This document shows positions 55,249 through 64,000 of a stretch of DNA of 64,000 nucleotides, one piece after another; the stretch's first letter is position 1; the number at the start of each line of letters is the position of its first letter. The notes under the pieces were generated by a model, which saw only the letters and a program-made list of their open reading frames with translations, searched no databases and was not told the origin of the DNA. The translations under genes and the position numbers were made by a program. Location: NCBI GenBank assembly GCA_009103225.1, contig RHPI01003578.1, positions 80,534-144,533 on the forward strand. Direction: 5' to 3'. This DNA comes from Chlorokybus atmophyticus. Lineage: Eukaryota; Streptophyta; Chlorokybophyceae; Chlorokybales; Chlorokybaceae.

Positions 55249-55797
55249 CTATGCAGCGCATGTTTGTTTTCTGGACGTCTTGCTGAGTACTGGAGTGATT
55301 CTCGCCCCAAAGCTGACCTCGTTCATGAGCTGGTTGAGGCGTGCAATGCTTTCGCTGCGCCATGCCCGCTCCTTCATGGCCTGACCGGCCTTCTCAGCGA
55401 ACCCTGAGGCGGCACCCGCCCCACGCCGCAACCCAAAGAACGCCGCCGCCACCAGGGCCACGGCGCCGGCGGCGGCCAGCAGCGGCGCGATGCTGGCGCC
55501 GCCGCCCTGGATGTCGTCCAGGTCCTCTCGCCTGGGCGGCGGCGGCGTGCTGGCCGACTTCCTCACCGCGGTATATCTCCTGGTGCCCCCGCTGGTGCTG
55601 CGGACGCCGCCCGCCCCATCCCCACCACCCGCCGCCGCTGCCCTGGTGGTCGACACCCACCCCCCACACCTCCGCGGTCTCCTCCTCCCTTCTCTCTGCC
55701 CTCTCTGCCCATGACCCAGCGGACACACCAACGGCGTCGGCACCGCGCGCAGCGTTGCCGCCCCCAACCCCGCTGATGACGACGACGCCGCCATCAT
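55249..55797 (-). CDS. Small single-pass membrane protein, unknown family
   Basis: This is an uninterrupted 182-codon frame. The first ~90 residues are Arg/Ser/Ala/Pro-rich with few acids, as in an organelle-targeting peptide. One hydrophobic helix (APLLAAAGAVALVAAAFFGL) lies near residue 115 and is followed by basic residues and a helical C terminus (KAGQAMKERAWRSESIARLN and LMNEVSFGARITPVLS). I do not recognise the family. The layout suggests a small plastid or mitochondrial membrane protein. It ends 1.2 kb before the ATG9 gene on the other strand. GC-rich chance frames are possible for the N-terminal half, but the C-terminal third looks genuinely coding. Confidence 0.55.
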   Translation of the reverse strand: MMAASSSSAGLGAATLRAVPTPLVCPLGHGQRGQREGRRRPRRCGGWVSTTRAAAAGGGDGAGGVRSTSGGTRRYTAVRKSASTPPPPRREDLDDIQGGGASIAPLLAAAGAVALVAAAFFGLRRGAGAASGFAEKAGQAMKERAWRSESIARLNQLMNEVSFGARITPVLSKTSRKQTCAA

Positions 55798-55826
55798 GCC
55801 GCCCGCCGCCGCCGCCGCTTCGCTAA

Positions 55827-56419
55827 ACAGACACCCTCAAACCCTCTTCGACATCAGCAGGCAACCGCTGCCATCGACAAAAATGCAGCCACGGCGCCAG
55901 CCGGCAGGCGCACAGCGCCGTCCGCCACGTCCCTTAACGCCCACGGTGGTGGCGGCGACACTGACGGCGACGTGCATGGCACTGCAGAGATCTCTTTGTA
56001 CCAGCTCGACGGAACCGATTGTTCCAAGCCGAGTTGATCGCCCCGGTTCTGCTGATCTTGTTGTGAGCAGGGTGTTCTGAACGAGATCTACAAGATCTGT
56101 ACGGACACGTGACGCGCGCGTAGTACGAAAAGTGTCACTTGCACCAATCAGACTGAGCCGGTTAGCTGATGCGGTCAGGCTGATTGAGATCTAGACTGAG
56201 GTCTGCAGTGATATACAGGCACAAGGGTGCAGCAAGCGCCGATATCGGTAGGTTTGAGGCCCAGCGCATGCTGAAACTCGGGAAAAGCTGTGCTGAATGT
56301 GGTTAGTGGCGGCGCCGGCGGCGATGAGGCGGGCGGCGAGGACGTCGTTATGGCGGGCGACGAGAGCGACATGTGACTGTGTGCCAAGCTGACAAGCAAG
56401 GTGAGGTGCCGTCGCCTCC
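55827..56419. other. Divergent intergenic region
   Basis: Separates the small membrane protein gene (minus) from ATG9 (plus) and should hold both promoters. No defined element was recognised. Confidence 0.4.
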
Positions 56420-56480
56420 ATGGCTGGGAACATCCAGCTGGAGGACCTGGGCAGCAGGGGCGCCTACGTCCCGCTGCCTG

Positions 56481-56511
<31 letters not shown>

Positions 56512-59500
56512 AGGAGGAGGAGGCTTCTCGGATGACGACGAGGAGCCCGGCTCGTCCGCCGGCCCGACCGCCGACCTCCTGCGCGAGGAGGCGGGTGGTG
56601 GCGCCTGGGATGACGCCCCACAGGCCAATCTAGACCGCTTCTTCGCCAGGGTGTACCAATTCTACCAGGAGAAAGGGTTCACATGTGCAATTACATCCAG
56701 GTTGGTGTTTAAGGCTTTTCCTGTGTGTTTTGTAACTTTTCATGTGACATTGCAAGTAAGACCTGTTTGAACAATAAACTCAGCTGTATGTATGACAGCT
56801 GCACCTTGGATTAGGGTTTGTACTGTCATGTATGTCATCTTGAAGTTATGGCTAACCAGGTGTCTGTAAGACTTGGTCTAGCAACTGCTACACTGGTTTG
56901 GAATTTGGTAATTGCATGAAGCTGTGTACACTGTGTAATGCGAGAGGTGCACATATAAGTCAAACTCACACCTGTGCAAGCGGCTTTGGAAGGTACTCTA
57001 CGAGATAGCAATTGCGTAGTTGTTGCATTCTCCTTGTTATTACAGTGCCAAGGGTTACGCCATAGGGTTGATTCAAGTACGTGCTCAGCTGTGGTGTCTT
57101 TTGAGTGGACATCAGTTGCAGCGCTAGTGACTGTATATTATGTTGAGTATGCACCAAGGTGAGTTGCATACGTTGTGCAGCACAATTGCGAGTGCACCGT
57201 AGCTGCTAACAGTAAATACAGATCAATTACACGATGAAGGTGTTTACGCTAAACGTAATTGACTCAACTGCCAACAGTCTTATGTTCTTTTATGCATTGG
57301 CACTGCAGTTGTACTCAGTAGTCAAGAAGCTGGTGCGTTCTATCTCATGCAGGGTGCTGAACCTCATCGCTCTGGCATTCACTGCATGGCTGAGCTTGGC
57401 GCTGCTGCTGCTTATCAACTGGAGCGCATTGCTGTCACATTGCCGCGTGTCCACGGAGACCTCTGCCGAGTCGGTGGTGGCGCCATGCCCGCTGCTGGAA
57501 GACCGTCACACGGGCGCGCCGCTGTACTACTCCTCGCCTTTCGCTCCCGAGGCCCCGCCGCTCACGCCGTGGCGGATGATTGTGATACTCTATCTCAATG
57601 CTGTTGGGTTGTTTTGGCTTTGGAGCTTCTTTAGACTTGTGTTGGATATCCGCCCGCTGATGGAGATGTCGTGGTTCTATCGACGGCGGCTTGGCATCTG
57701 CGAGGGTGAGCTGCAGGCGGGGATTGCGTGGGCGCGTGTTGTGGAGAGGGTTGTCGAGTCCCAACGGAGACGACGGTTATGCGTGATACGTGAGCTCACT
57801 GCGCATGACATTGTTGGTCGCATTATGCGCAAGGAGAACTACCTCATTGCCATGCTCAACAAAGACGCGCTCCCCCTTGGCCTCCCCGGCCGGCGTGTGA
57901 TGCTGACAAAAACCCTCGAATGGAACTTGTATTGGTGTATACTTGACGCCATGTTTGACGACAACTTTCTGCTGCGCGAGTCGTTCATCCATGACGAGGC
58001 TGGCTTGATGAGGAGATTGCGCGTAATGGGCATGCTGAACCTCATCCTCTCCCCTTTCCTGTTGGCCTCCATGTTGATATACTTCTTCCTTCGCAATGCC
58101 GAGCGCTTCTATCACCATCCCGGAAGTGTGGGCGCGCGAAGGTGGTCTGCGCACGCAGAGTGGAGGCTACGCGAGTTTAATGAGGTTCCGCACTCTTTTC
58201 GCCGCCGCCTCGCACGTGCACACCCCGCGGCCCAACACTACGTGGCGCAGTTTGCGTCCCCCTTTGCATCAATGGTCGCCAGTTTCATCGCCTTTGTTGT
58301 TGGCGCCCTCGCGGCCGTCTTGCTCGCCCTCGCCCTCGCCGAAGAGACCCTTCTCGAGGCGGAGTTGCTGGGTCGCAACCTCGTGTGGTTTGGCGCTATC
58401 TTCGGCACCGTCCTCGCCATCAGCCGCTCTCTTGTTATAGAAGAAACCACTGCTGCACCCGAACCCGAGGCGGCCCTTCGTGCATTGGCTGTACACACAC
58501 ACCACTACCCAAGGCGGTGGCGGGGCAACGCTCACGCGCCAAAGGTCCGTGCCGACGTGGAGGCGATGTTTCAGTACGGCTTTGTGATGTTTCTGCAGGA
58601 GCTTTGCTCCATTGTGCTCACGCCGTACGTGCTCCTCTTCTCCCTTCCACGCGGCGCGGGCGGGATCCTGCGCTTTGTCCGTGACTTCACCACGCACGTG
58701 GACGGCGTTGGCCACGTGTGCTCTCTCGCTGCTTTTCAACTTGATAAGCATGGCAATCGCCGCTATGGCGCACCCACAAGTGCCCCGAAGGTGCGCAGAA
58801 GCTCCCACGGCAAGCTTGAGAAGTCTCTCATTAGTTTCAAGAGCCAGTACCCGACGTGGGATCCGCCTACTGAAGCAGGGAGACAGCTCATACACAACCT
58901 GTCTGAATTCAGAGCACGCACAGAGCAGAGTTTGCACGCCACGCCCGCAGCTAGCAGTATGTTGTACCCTCCTTATGCATATAGCACGCTCCGACCACCT
59001 GTACATTTCCCCCACGCATCCAACGCGTCGCACGCGCACGCCAACAACTCGCCAATCTGGGCCGCCCACGGCCCGTTCTTCCAGCACCGACCAGCTCCCG
59101 CCGAAGCACACCACGCAGATGTTGGGTCTCTCATGCGCTCTCGCCTTGCATTGGACTCGCACCCTGCTCTGGACTTTGCCGCCCGCGTCGATGAAGAGCA
59201 GCAAAGCCAGCTCCTGTGGCTGGATGAGTATCACGAGAGTGTACATGCTGCTGATGTTGAGGCCGAAGCCAGGGATGTCCATATTGTTGTGCCTGAAGGC
59301 ACCAATAGCCAAGACCAGTTCTCCGAGTCTCAGCAGGTACGTCATTGCGTGTGTGGTTGGTGAGTTGATCTTTGTAGGAAAGCATAGTGGTACACTCGTC
59401 TTCACGCCAACACACAGAGACACCACCTTGCAAAGTTCTTGTACGCTGTTGTCATGTGCAACAATATTGATCAATGCACTCTGTTGGGTGTTTGGGATCA

Positions 59501-59590
59501 CGTCTCAATTGTGTTGCATGTTGTAACTCATCCTTGTGCTTGCAGCGAAGAGTTCAGTCGCACGAGAGGCATATTGAACAGAGCCATTGA
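56420..59590 (+). CDS. ATG9: Autophagy-related protein 9
   Basis: Three exons (56420-56700, 57353-59336, 59546-59590) join in phase to 769 residues. The N terminus is Gly-rich and acidic (14 Gly in a row, then FSDDDEEPG), followed by NLDRFFARVYQFYQEKGF, the conserved ATG9 entry motif. Exon 2 has the membrane core: VLNLIALAFTAWLSLALLLL, the WRMIVILYLNAVGLFWLW helix, the cytosolic NYLIAMLNKDALPLGLPG block with TKTLEWNLYWCILDAMF near residues 255-300, and further helices LILSPFLLASMLIYFFLR and ASFIAFVVGALAAVLLAL. The C-terminal third is soluble, His/Ala/Ser-rich and likely disordered. Family knowledge: ATG9 is the trimeric lipid scramblase of vesicles that seed the autophagosome, working with ATG2 and the ATG1 kinase complex. 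No key block is missing. Intron 1 is unusually long for this window (652 nt). Confidence 0.95.
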
Positions 59591-60149
59591 TGCACCGCGT
59601 GTTGTGAAGCCAGTAGTAGTTTCATGCACTTCTCCTGTGGCACATTCTTTGCAATCCTGGTAAGCACTCCTGGGTCTGCGCATTGTCAAGTCATGTAGAC
59701 TGATTTCGGCCCTTTGTGAATGTTGGCAGGAACTGCTCCACGGATTGCGCCTGTGAATTGTTTGTGTAGAGCACCTTCAGGTCTGTTGTTTGTAGATACG
59801 TATGGGGTTTCCCCTAGTTTGGTTCCTACATCTAGATTAACTGTAAGCACTTTGTGTTTAGCTTGTACAGGATTGCACGCACGCGGCGGTTTGGCCGGCA
59901 TAAGTCCCCTGCATTGTTAGACCATTGCTTCAATTTCCTTGTTGCAAGAGCTCAGTGTCTGGTGTGTGCTTTTGTATTGTTCCATGCAAGTTGACTTCAC
60001 GCCAAGAGCTGCGATGCAAGTACGACCCTCCCGTATTGGCAACAGAGGACAAGTGCAGCTGTGCATCTTGCACAGCAACAATGTAGCCGTAGTGGCTGCA
60101 TAGCTTGTGCAATGGGGCACAGGTCGGTGCGCAAGTCATGTAAGCCCTG
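59591..60149. other. Intergenic, no gene seen
   Basis: 3' flank of ATG9. A 66-codon plus-strand frame (59720-59920) has no family resemblance. Confidence 0.4.
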
Positions 60150-60475
60150 GCACACATTGATGCAGCGCAGCTCCAATCACATGAAGGTGGCTGAGGCCAT
60201 CAAGGAAGGTGTAGTTTGGTGAGTTACCTTTTCAGTATCATCTGCGTGCAGCAATAGTAGTACCTGTTGCCGCCGGCGTCCCGCCTCCTACTCCCGTTCA
60301 TGGCGTTGGCCGTTGGCGCGCGCTTCAGCACGCTCGCTACAACAGGACTTAAGCGGTGGTCGACGAGGCACTGGCGGCGCATGAGCGAGGTACATCGGCG
60401 AAGGAGCGCGCACAGAGGGTGTACATCAGCAGCAGGGACTGGAGCGGGCCGGGGGCGTGAATGTCATCGCCACTA
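60150..60475 (+). pseudogene. Coding-like fragment with in-frame TAA
   Basis: A plus-strand stretch reads NHMKVAEAIKEG, then VPPPTPVHGVGRWRALQHAR, then TAA (about 60351), then in the same frame AVVDEALAAHERGTSAKERA and a TGA. The composition after the TAA is helical and protein-like. Possible splice sites (TGATGCAG/CGCAGC near 60167) suggest it was part of a multi-exon gene. Family unknown. It may be a gene fragment, a pseudogene, or chance. Confidence 0.25.
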
Positions 60476-61011
60476 TACCCCTGAGTGCAGCTATTGAGCG
60501 ATCTTTTGTACGGTGCGGACGCTCGTGGGTCTGCTACACTCCTCCTAGCATGGGTACAGCACTGTGTATGTGGAGCGGCGCTGACACCCGATGGCGGGCA
60601 CTGTTGCGATCTGCGGTAGGGCGTGTACGTGTTGCCACGCCTGATGGTGTGCAAGACGAGATGTTCGCCAGCATGCCAGAGGCCACATTGGCTGTCACTC
60701 GGAAGCAGTCCGAAGTCATGCCGTTGCGCCCGCAAGAGGCTTGTGGCCGATGACTAGAGCTGGTGGCCAAGCAACCAGGCTGATGTTTGGTGTCGCAATG
60801 CTTGCAGCGACTGAGCGGGTGCAGTGGCGTGCTCGGCGGAGCTGGGGAAGCACCAGAATTGCAGCTGAGTAACGGCCTCGCCCGCGGCGTGACACATTGT
60901 AATTGCTAGCAGCAGCACACAAACACTGCTTACATTACACCAAAACACGAGCACACACAAAAACAGCGTCCATGCCTACCATGTAGTGTAGAACAACTAC
61001 ACTACACTACA
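60476..61011. other. Intergenic, no gene seen
   Basis: Only unremarkable short frames. A short ACTAC tandem (about 60990-61015) stands just before the next frame. Confidence 0.4.
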
Positions 61012-61377
61012 CTACCGGGCTCTCACGCCCCCGCTGCCATGGCCACATCCGCCTCCGCCATTGGTGGCATCACCTGAATCGGGCTCCGGCGAGCGCGGCA
61101 CGGCCGCCGCTCCACGCTCCAGCAGCGCCAGCCCTTGCGCTCGCTGCAGGGCGCAGGCCACCCTCTGGCGCAACAAGGCCACGCCTCCCAGACGGCGCAG
61201 TGGCAGCCCACGTGCGTACACCGTCTGCCTGGCGTACTTCGTGAGGAGGGCGCTCCAGGCGGCGCCCAGAGTCCCGTGCAACAGCAGAGACAAATGGCTG
61301 CTTGGGTGAGGAGTTCCGCCATGTGCTGCAGCTGCGTGGCGCATGGTGGCAGCGCGGTATGCGGAACAGCAGCGCAC
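61012..61377 (-). CDS. Hypothetical Ala/Arg/Leu-rich protein or exon
   Basis: 121-codon frame. The middle is protein-like: TLGAAWSALLTKYARQTVYA then LPLRRLGGVALLRQRVACAL, an amphipathic helix pattern, followed by a Gly-rich C terminus. A possible last exon of a longer gene. A degraded similar stretch lies at 61618-61990. No family is recognised. Confidence 0.35.
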   Translation of the reverse strand: MRCCSAYRAATMRHAAAAHGGTPHPSSHLSLLLHGTLGAAWSALLTKYARQTVYARGLPLRRLGGVALLRQRVACALQRAQGLALLERGAAAVPRSPEPDSGDATNGGGGCGHGSGGVRAR

Positions 61378-61617
61378 GGGCGGCTTGACTCATGTGGTTC
61401 TGCTGGCAGAGCGTGGCTTGTGCGCAGCACCACCAACAACTCTCTAGCACAGCATATGTACAAGGTTCGGCTATGAGCTCTGTCACCATACCTAGCACAA
61501 CACACAAGCACATACAGACTCACAGTACACATGTCATCGCTGCATTGTCCCGCGCGGATCACCTCATGCCGCTGTTGTCAGCGTGACGTCCGCTTCCATG
61601 GTAAGCGGTGCTGCCAT

Positions 61618-61990
61618 CAATGGCGCCCACCCCAGCATGGCCACCACCGCCGCTGCTCACCGCTCCATCATCGCCCACGCGCCGGCGCAAGTTGAAGTGC
61701 ACACGCCACACGCTGTCAAACTAGAGTGACGACGCCGCTGAGCCGGCGCAGTGGCAGCCCCTGACAAACACCGCTCTTCTTGCGCACGGGTTGAGGACGT
61801 TGTGGAGGCCCTCACCCAATGTACCATGGGTCTCCGTCGCCAATGGCAAGAAGCGCAGCGGGCATAGTCGTTCAATGCTCTCCGATGCTGGAGCGCGGTA
61901 CGGCGGCCGTGCCGGGCTGGGCCCAAGTACCAACACGACCTTCTGAAATCGAGTTGGATGCAGCACTCACGGCAGCAGGTGTGGCGTTGT
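61618..61990 (-). pseudogene. Degraded partial copy of the 61012-61377 frame
   Basis: The minus strand reads GTLGEGLHNVLNPCARRAVF in the order of GTLGAAWSALLTKYARQTVY of the neighbour, followed by a stop, and then CGVCTST-like sequence matching VACALQR in another frame. The DNA similarity is patchy. It looks like a decayed tandem duplicate. Confidence 0.3.
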
Positions 61991-63409
61991 GAATGTGTGA
62001 GTGTTTGAGTGCAGGGAGGCGTGGTTGATGCGCGATGAAGTGCGTGTGCGTGCCTTACAGTTGGTGGGAATGCGTATACAAGTGTGTACAAAAACCTAGC
62101 ATTAGTTAAGCATGCACCACTCCGCCTCACGCACACTCACCATGTTTTGCACTCCACCATGCTCCACAACCCCACATACTGACTTCAGGTGAAGACATGC
62201 CTGCCACCAACGGGCTACAACACCTTCTACTACTTTTCACCCTACCACCCGCCCTACTGTGCTACAACAGCGTGTGTATAGGATATGTGAAGTGCTGTGT
62301 TGGTGTATGTCGTGGGTGAGTGTTGAGACTAACGTGATTGTGGATCAAGCACATATATATGTGAACATGTACATGCAATAGTGGTTTCTGCTTGCATGTA
62401 TGTGCTATCCAAGTGGTTCTGATGCAAAGAGCACGCACACACTAGGCATCAGCAAACATAACAAGCACCCAAGCTAGCAAAAGAATCAAGACATGGGCAA
62501 GGGCAGAACCTAGCTAAGTGCAGTGTCTTAAGTGCGTGCAAAGGGCGAGGGTGGGGGCGGGTGAGCAGGCAGGGCAGGGCAAGCAAGGTAGCAGCTGGTC
62601 AAACACCACCTGTGGTCACGCAGTGACAGGTGTCAGGCTGGTAGGACGCAGCGTGATAGGACCCAAGACACGCAACAGCAGCAGCAGCAGCAGCAACAGG
62701 GCGGAGGTAGTGCTTGGTGTGTTGTGCTGTGCCATGTATTGAGCCACAGCCACAGTGGTAGGGGCAGCACCATGCGAACACACAAACACTGCAAAGTAGA
62801 GGTTTGCTTGAGCTGGGGGCGGGGGCTGCCTTTGCAACACATTGTTTGGGAACAAAATTGTGCACAGAAGCTCAAAGGCACTGTCGCGCAACATGTCTAG
62901 CTGTATACGAGCCTACCAACCACGCAAAGGAATGGTACCACGACCAAAGCATGAGGCGCTGCACACAGGATCTTAGCCCTGCCTAGAGCCTGCCATCCGC
63001 AACTTCCCCCCTGCGCACAACCGCCAGGTGCCAATCAGTTCACGGCATGGTCGTGTGACTGGTAATATCTGGCAACATGAGCACATGAGCTACACAGCAT
63101 AGACACACCGCATGACTCAACACATGAAAGTGGAAAGCACCTTCAGCAACCGTGGTGATGTTATACCCCGATGCCAAGCTCGTTGGCCAAACAAACCACA
63201 ACCAGCAACACACGTCAGGTTCGCATGGCAGTAGCAGGTTGACGACCGTGTGCTGGCATCGTCGCAGTGACCCGACACTGAACAAGGACAAGACACGACA
63301 TTGTCGAGGAGCATAGTGGAATGGAAGCTGCCACACTGAATTGTTGCCAGCACACAATCGAGCCGGTAATGCGCCAAAAATACCTTTCCAAGAGCAAGCT
63401 AACCTTACC
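61991..63409. other. Intergenic, no gene seen
   Basis: Contains a G-rich stretch with GGGCAAGGGCA, a CAG run and GGTGTGTTGTGCTGTGC (62480-62740) that resembles 40900-41160. No gene is recognised. Confidence 0.4.
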
Positions 63410-63934
63410 AGTTGTCAGTCTTGTCAGAGTCGTCACAGTTGAGGCTAAAGACTGAGATGCCGAAAGCAGTTGTCTTGTCAACACCTGCAGCAGAGCTTGT
63501 TGTCACTTGCAGTGTGAAAAAGCTCTCTTTTGTCGCGGTCTCCAAGGCACGCCATGCAAACGTGCAACATGTCATGTCAAAACGGCCACAGTACAGTAAG
63601 CAAGCGTGTCGCAACCATCCGCACAGGACCGAGGAGGGGGGATGTGGTACACACAAAAAGGGGAAGCCAATCGTCCACCATAGCTGTTGTTGTTGTTGAC
63701 TCTGAAGGTGATCTTGACGGGGGCGGCGATGCCGTTAGCCATGGAGGAGGCGGCGGCAAGGAAGGCGTCTGTACGCTCGTATCTGTACGCATTGGTGCTG
63801 TCGTTGGCATGGGGAGTGGCATTGGCATGGCCCTTGGCGACACATCTGGCCTCCTCAGCCGCTGCATGGAGGAGTATCATCCATGCATCCACTATCTCTG
63901 ATGCACCAATGATGCCGACCACCACCACCACCAC
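63410..63934 (-). CDS. Partial unrecognised gene at the window edge
   Basis: Two minus-strand exon-like pieces: around 63934-63690, LLHAAAEEARCVAKGHANA then YERTDAFLAAASSMANGIAA and APVKITFRVNNNNS; and around 63560-63412, ETATKESFFTLQVTTSSAAG then AFGISVFSLNCDDSDKTDN, ending at an AACTG/GTAAGG donor. The gene would run in from the right edge and continue left. I do not recognise it. The mix of N-glycosylation-like sites and short beta-type phrases would fit a secreted or lumenal protein, but this is weak. Confidence 0.3.
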
Positions 63935-64000
63935 TCCAAGAACATTCCTGTGGACGAGGTGGACAAGACAGCCGCCACCTGCTCCGGAGGAAGCTGTTGA

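Noticed and set aside
58269..59501. 410-codon minus-strand open frame
   Set aside because: It is the exact antisense of the large ATG9 exon. The plus strand carries the ATG9 motifs, so this frame is a shadow.
58612..59526. 304-codon plus-strand frame in another phase of ATG9
   Set aside because: It overlaps the ATG9 exon out of phase and has a Ser/Thr/Arg/Pro composition without motifs.
19467..60475. A variant genetic code with TAA/TAG read as Gln, suggested by in-frame stops at 20901, 33846 and 60351
   Set aside because: ATG9 (769 codons), KIN-ARK (about 1,030), the LRR gene and others have no internal TAA or TAG, and several genes end cleanly at TAA or TAG. The three stops are better explained by mutation, introns or fragments.

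Overview
This window reads as nuclear DNA of a flagellated, intron-rich eukaryotic microbe, most likely an alga of the green lineage, but this is an inference. It carries an armadillo-repeat kinesin of the KIN-ARK type, an enkurin gene (motile cilia), ATG9, a SERBP1/Stm1-like RGG protein, AIM24, a reeler-DOMON-cytochrome b561 protein and PIG-S. Introns are mostly 70-110 nt with GT..AG ends and GTGAGT/GTAAGT donors. The standard genetic code fits the intact genes. I see no rRNA, tRNA, CRISPR or bacterial operon structure.

Layout. 1.0-9.4 kb: enkurin (minus) and KIN-ARK (plus) are divergent and share a 0.9-kb intergenic region. 10-12 kb: two unrecognised minus-strand reading frames. 13.7-16.1 kb: RGG-box SERBP1-like gene (minus). 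17.4-18.0 kb: a complete miniature LTR retrotransposon (TRIM). 19.5-21.8 kb: a PIG-S gene whose frame is broken in several places. 22-31 kb: repeat-rich land with a pogo-type MITE, two further MITE copies in inverted orientation around a tandem TRIM (three LTRs), and direct repeats. 31.2-39.7 kb: an 8.6-kb DNA transposon. 39.7-46 kb: AT-rich, gene-poor, with one decayed coding relic. 46.2-48.1 kb: AIM24 (minus, with an assembly gap in an intron). 50.1-52.5 kb: reeler-DOMON-b561 (plus), followed by a miRNA-like hairpin. 53.2-54.5 kb: LRR protein (minus). 55.2-55.8 kb: small membrane protein (minus). 56.4-59.6 kb: ATG9 (plus). 60-64 kb: weak or fragmentary genes.

The most interesting item is the transposon at 31166-39742. 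It has near-identical terminal inverted repeats starting CAGCCGG, a 4-bp target duplication (TTGG), and three genes with host-like introns: a ~1,750-codon protein with coiled coil, a large core, a nuclease-like acidic motif region and a C-terminal CXC cysteine cluster; a 260-aa protein with a bZIP-like basic region; and a 235-aa novel protein on the opposite strand. Removing the element and one target copy restores an open frame with a CCHC zinc knuckle at the insertion site. It resembles the Academ type of DNA transposon in outline, but that placement is tentative. The only visible lesion is one in-frame TAG in the large gene.

All exon boundaries were read by eye from splice consensus and reading frame and were not tested against transcripts.
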